Of a DNA stretch of 64,000 nucleotides, positions 62,008-64,000 are shown one piece after another (positions within the stretch are counted from its first letter, which is position 1; each line of letters begins with the position of its first letter). The position numbers and the translations under genes are program-made. The stretch spans positions 87,412 through 151,411 of the forward strand of contig NZ_MPOH02000011.1 of NCBI RefSeq assembly GCF_001896135.2, written 5' to 3'. A model generated the notes under the pieces. That model saw only the letters and a program-made list of their open reading frames with translations, ran no database searches and was not told the DNA's origin. This DNA is from Streptomyces phaeoluteigriseus (GTDB taxonomy: Bacteria > Actinomycetota > Actinomycetes > Streptomycetales > Streptomycetaceae).

Positions 62008-62015
62008 CAGGCCGG

Positions 62016-62762
62016 TCAGGACCAGCGGCCGGTCCGGCCCAGGACCAGGGCGGCGGCGGCCGTGCCGGCGGTCGAGGTCCGCAGCACGCTCCGCCCCAGC
62101 CGGTAGGCCTTGGCGCCGGCCTCCTCGAAGAGTGCCAACTCCTCTGGGGAGACACCCCCTTCGGGTCCGACGACCAGCACGATCTCGCCGTCCGCGGGGA
62201 GTTGGGCGGTGGCGAGGGGCTCACTGCCGTAGTCGCGGTCCTCGTGGAGTACGGCCGCGAAGTCGGCCCGGGCCAGAAGTGCCGCCACCTGCTTGGTGGT
62301 CGCCGCGTCGGCGACCTCGGGGAAGCGGACCCGGCGGGACTGCTTGCCGGCCTCGCGGGCGGTGGCCCGCCACTTGGCGAGCGCCTTCAGCCCGCGGTCG
62401 CCCTTCCACTGCGTGATGCAGCGGGAGGCGGCCCACGGCACGATCGCGTCGACGCCGGTCTCGGTCATCGTCTCGACGGCCAGTTCGCCCCGGTCGCCCT
62501 TGGGCAGCGCCTGCACGACGGTGACCCGCGGCGACCCGGCGGGCTCCTCCGCCACCCGCGCCAGACGGACGACCAACCGGTCCTTGCCCTCGGCGGCGAC
62601 GACCTCGCCCTGGGCCCAGCGGCCGGTGCCGTCGGTGAGGACGACCTCCTCACCGGCCCGCAGCCGCTTCACGGAGACGGCGTGCCGTCCCTCGGGCCCG
62701 TCCAGCACGAACTCGGCAAGACCGCCCGGCAGTTCCTCGACGACGAACACGGGCGCGGTCAT
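62016..62762 (-). CDS. rsmE: 16S rRNA m3U1498 methyltransferase RsmE
   Basis: This is a 248-residue SPOUT methyltransferase. The N-terminal PUA-like part is HAVSVKRLRAGEEVVLTDG. The SPOUT knot includes EIVLVVGPEGGVSPEELALF and AYRLGRSVLRTSTAGTAAAA near the C-terminus. The start ATG 62762 overlaps the upstream nitronate monooxygenase stop by four bases. Confidence 0.93.
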   Translation of the reverse strand: MTAPVFVVEELPGGLAEFVLDGPEGRHAVSVKRLRAGEEVVLTDGTGRWAQGEVVAAEGKDRLVVRLARVAEEPAGSPRVTVVQALPKGDRGELAVETMTETGVDAIVPWAASRCITQWKGDRGLKALAKWRATAREAGKQSRRVRFPEVADAATTKQVAALLARADFAAVLHEDRDYGSEPLATAQLPADGEIVLVVGPEGGVSPEELALFEEAGAKAYRLGRSVLRTSTAGTAAAALVLGRTGRWS

Positions 62763-63850
62763 CGCGCACCACCGGCACCGGCCGCGCCACCGCCCGACAA
62801 CGCTGTCCTCGCCGCGTCGAGTTCGCCCGCCAGCACCTCCACGAGCTGCCCGGCGGGCAGGGCGCGGGCCAGCCGGTGTCCCTGGCCCGCCCACAGCGCC
62901 ATGCCCTGCGCGTCGCCCGCCTTCGCGGCGGCCTTGCGCAGCGGCGAGGTGAGGTGGTGGACCTCCGGGTAGGCGGCGGGCGCGTACGGGCCGTGCTCGC
63001 GCAGGAAGCGGTTGACCAGGCCGCGGGCGGGGCGTCCGGAGAAGGCGCGGGTCAGTTCCGTACGTGCGAAGAGCGGGTTGGTCAGCGCCTCCTTGTGGAC
63101 GCCGGCCGCGCCGGACTCGGGGGTGGGCAGGAAGGCCGTACCGAGCTGGGCGGCGCTCGCCCCGGCGGCGAGGACGGCCGCGATCTGGCTGCCCCGCATC
63201 AGACCGCCCGCGGCGACCAGCGGAAGGCTCACGGCCTCCCGGATCTGGGCGACCAGTGAGAGCAGGCCGATGCCGGAGCCGTCGGCCTCGGGGACGTCCC
63301 GGTGAGTGCCCTGGTGGCCGCCGGCCTCCACGCCCTGCACGATCACCGCGTCCGCGCCCGCCCGCTCGACGGCGACGGCCTCCTCCGCGGTGGTCGCGGT
63401 GACCAGCGTGAACGTGCCGGCCCGGCGCAGCGCGTCCAGCACGTCCCGGCCGGGCACACCGAAGTGGAACGAGACCACCGGCACCGGGTTGTCCAGCAGC
63501 ACCGCCAGTTTGGCCTCGTAGCCGTCGTCGCGGCCGCTGTCCGGGTCGCCCAGCTCGGTCTCGTACCAGGCGGCCTCACCGGCCAGCTGATGGGCGTAGA
63601 CCTCGACGGCGCCGGTCTCCGCGTACTCCGGCTGCGGCATGAACAGGTTCACGCCGAAGGGCCGGGAGGTGAGACTCCGCAGCTGTTTCATCTCCTGGTA
63701 CAGGCCGTCGGCGGTCTTGTACCCGGCGGCCAGGAACCCCAGCCCGCCGGCCTCGGACACGGCGGCGGCGAGCTGCGGGAGGGAGACGCCGCCCGCCATG
63801 GGGGCCTGCACGATCGGGAGAGGGAAGAGATCGGTCAGTGCGGAGGACAT
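62759..63850 (-). CDS. Nitronate monooxygenase
   Basis: This is a 363-residue FMN-dependent enzyme that oxidises propionate-3-nitronate or nitroalkanes. The family motifs include IVQAPMAGGVSLPQLAAAV near the N-terminus, VIVQGVEAGGHQGTHRDV with the catalytic histidine, and LPLVAAGGLMRGSQIAAVL. It overlaps rsmE by four bases, so the two are one operon. The start is ATG 63850. Confidence 0.9.
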   Translation of the reverse strand: MSSALTDLFPLPIVQAPMAGGVSLPQLAAAVSEAGGLGFLAAGYKTADGLYQEMKQLRSLTSRPFGVNLFMPQPEYAETGAVEVYAHQLAGEAAWYETELGDPDSGRDDGYEAKLAVLLDNPVPVVSFHFGVPGRDVLDALRRAGTFTLVTATTAEEAVAVERAGADAVIVQGVEAGGHQGTHRDVPEADGSGIGLLSLVAQIREAVSLPLVAAGGLMRGSQIAAVLAAGASAAQLGTAFLPTPESGAAGVHKEALTNPLFARTELTRAFSGRPARGLVNRFLREHGPYAPAAYPEVHHLTSPLRKAAAKAGDAQGMALWAGQGHRLARALPAGQLVEVLAGELDAARTALSGGGAAGAGGAR

Positions 63851-63910
63851 GACGGCATGTTGTCACGTCGCCCGGACAAGTCCGAACCCAGCCCGTCCGC
63901 CGATCGGGGG

Positions 63911-64000
63911 CGAGGCCGCTCCATCCGGAGCGGGGGTCCGGGGCGAGGCCGCTCCATCCGGAGCGGGGGTCCGGGGCGAGGCCGCTCCATCCGGAGCGGG
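63911..64000. repeat. 33-bp tandem hairpin repeats at the window end
   Basis: Two full copies and a partial third copy of a 33-bp unit start at 63911, 63944 and 63977. Each contains the perfect hairpin CCGCTCC-ATCC-GGAGCGG. The array continues past the window edge, upstream of the nitronate monooxygenase gene. Confidence 0.85.

Overview
The window is a GC-rich actinobacterial chromosome segment, almost certainly Streptomyces. Evidence is the codon use (G or C at nearly every third position), GTG starts, Tat/Sec-type secreted proteins, the conserved SCO2521-SCO2525 five-gene cassette, and the neighbourhood glyS / zinc ABC / zur / uppS / recO / leuA / era / ybeY / phoH / rsmE. No tRNA, rRNA, CRISPR array, prophage or complete insertion sequence was recognised.

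Layout. 0-11.4 kb: dusB, a DHA2-type MFS exporter, a very long P-type ATPase with a small membrane partner, a small C2H2-like protein, a TetR/aldo-keto reductase pair with a palindromic operator, and glyS. 11.6-14.8 kb: a zinc uptake operon (lipoprotein, ATPase, permease) with two candidate Zur boxes, followed by zur. 15-19 kb: uppS, recO, an MFS exporter and a class A beta-lactamase. 19-25.7 kb: the SCO2521-SCO2525 cassette of unknown function (variant P-loop ATPase, NNMT-like methyltransferase, three unknown proteins) plus a two-TM membrane protein. 25.9-34 kb: GNAT, tyrosine phosphatase, sialidase, a TerB-like zinc-ribbon protein, leuA with a leucine-rich leader peptide, an M4 metalloprotease with an emfourin-type inhibitor, and a GH1 glycosidase. 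34-44 kb: era, amtB-glnK behind candidate GlnR sites, a WxL / DUF916 surface-protein group, a degenerate cytidine deaminase, and the MmcQ / CNNM / YbeY / PhoH operon. 44-48.6 kb: a PfkB kinase, glucarate dehydratase and a divergent MFS. 48.6-55 kb: an iron-box-controlled haem-acquisition locus. 55-64 kb: adenine/adenosine deaminase, RNase Z, HIT protein, a tricorn-like S41 protease, rsmE and nitronate monooxygenase.

The strongest candidate for a new system is the 48.6-55 kb locus. Three secreted proteins carry four copies of a neocarzinostatin-like, two-disulfide domain. Two of these proteins end in sortase-like LAxTG or MASTG tails. They sit with an HtaA-domain protein and a divergent HmuT-like lipoprotein behind two iron boxes, which suggests a wall-anchored haem or siderophore relay. 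The SCO2521-SCO2525 cassette and the WxL group are the next most interesting.

Two structural themes recur. Three hairpin-like mobile elements (two copies of one about 183-bp family and one 171-bp element) each lie between the 3' ends of convergent genes and overlap or supply the stop codon of the plus-strand gene. In addition, about twelve single-base deletions break nine accessory genes, always in the same direction, which looks more like assembly error than decay. Coordinates of those genes are given for the repaired reading frame.
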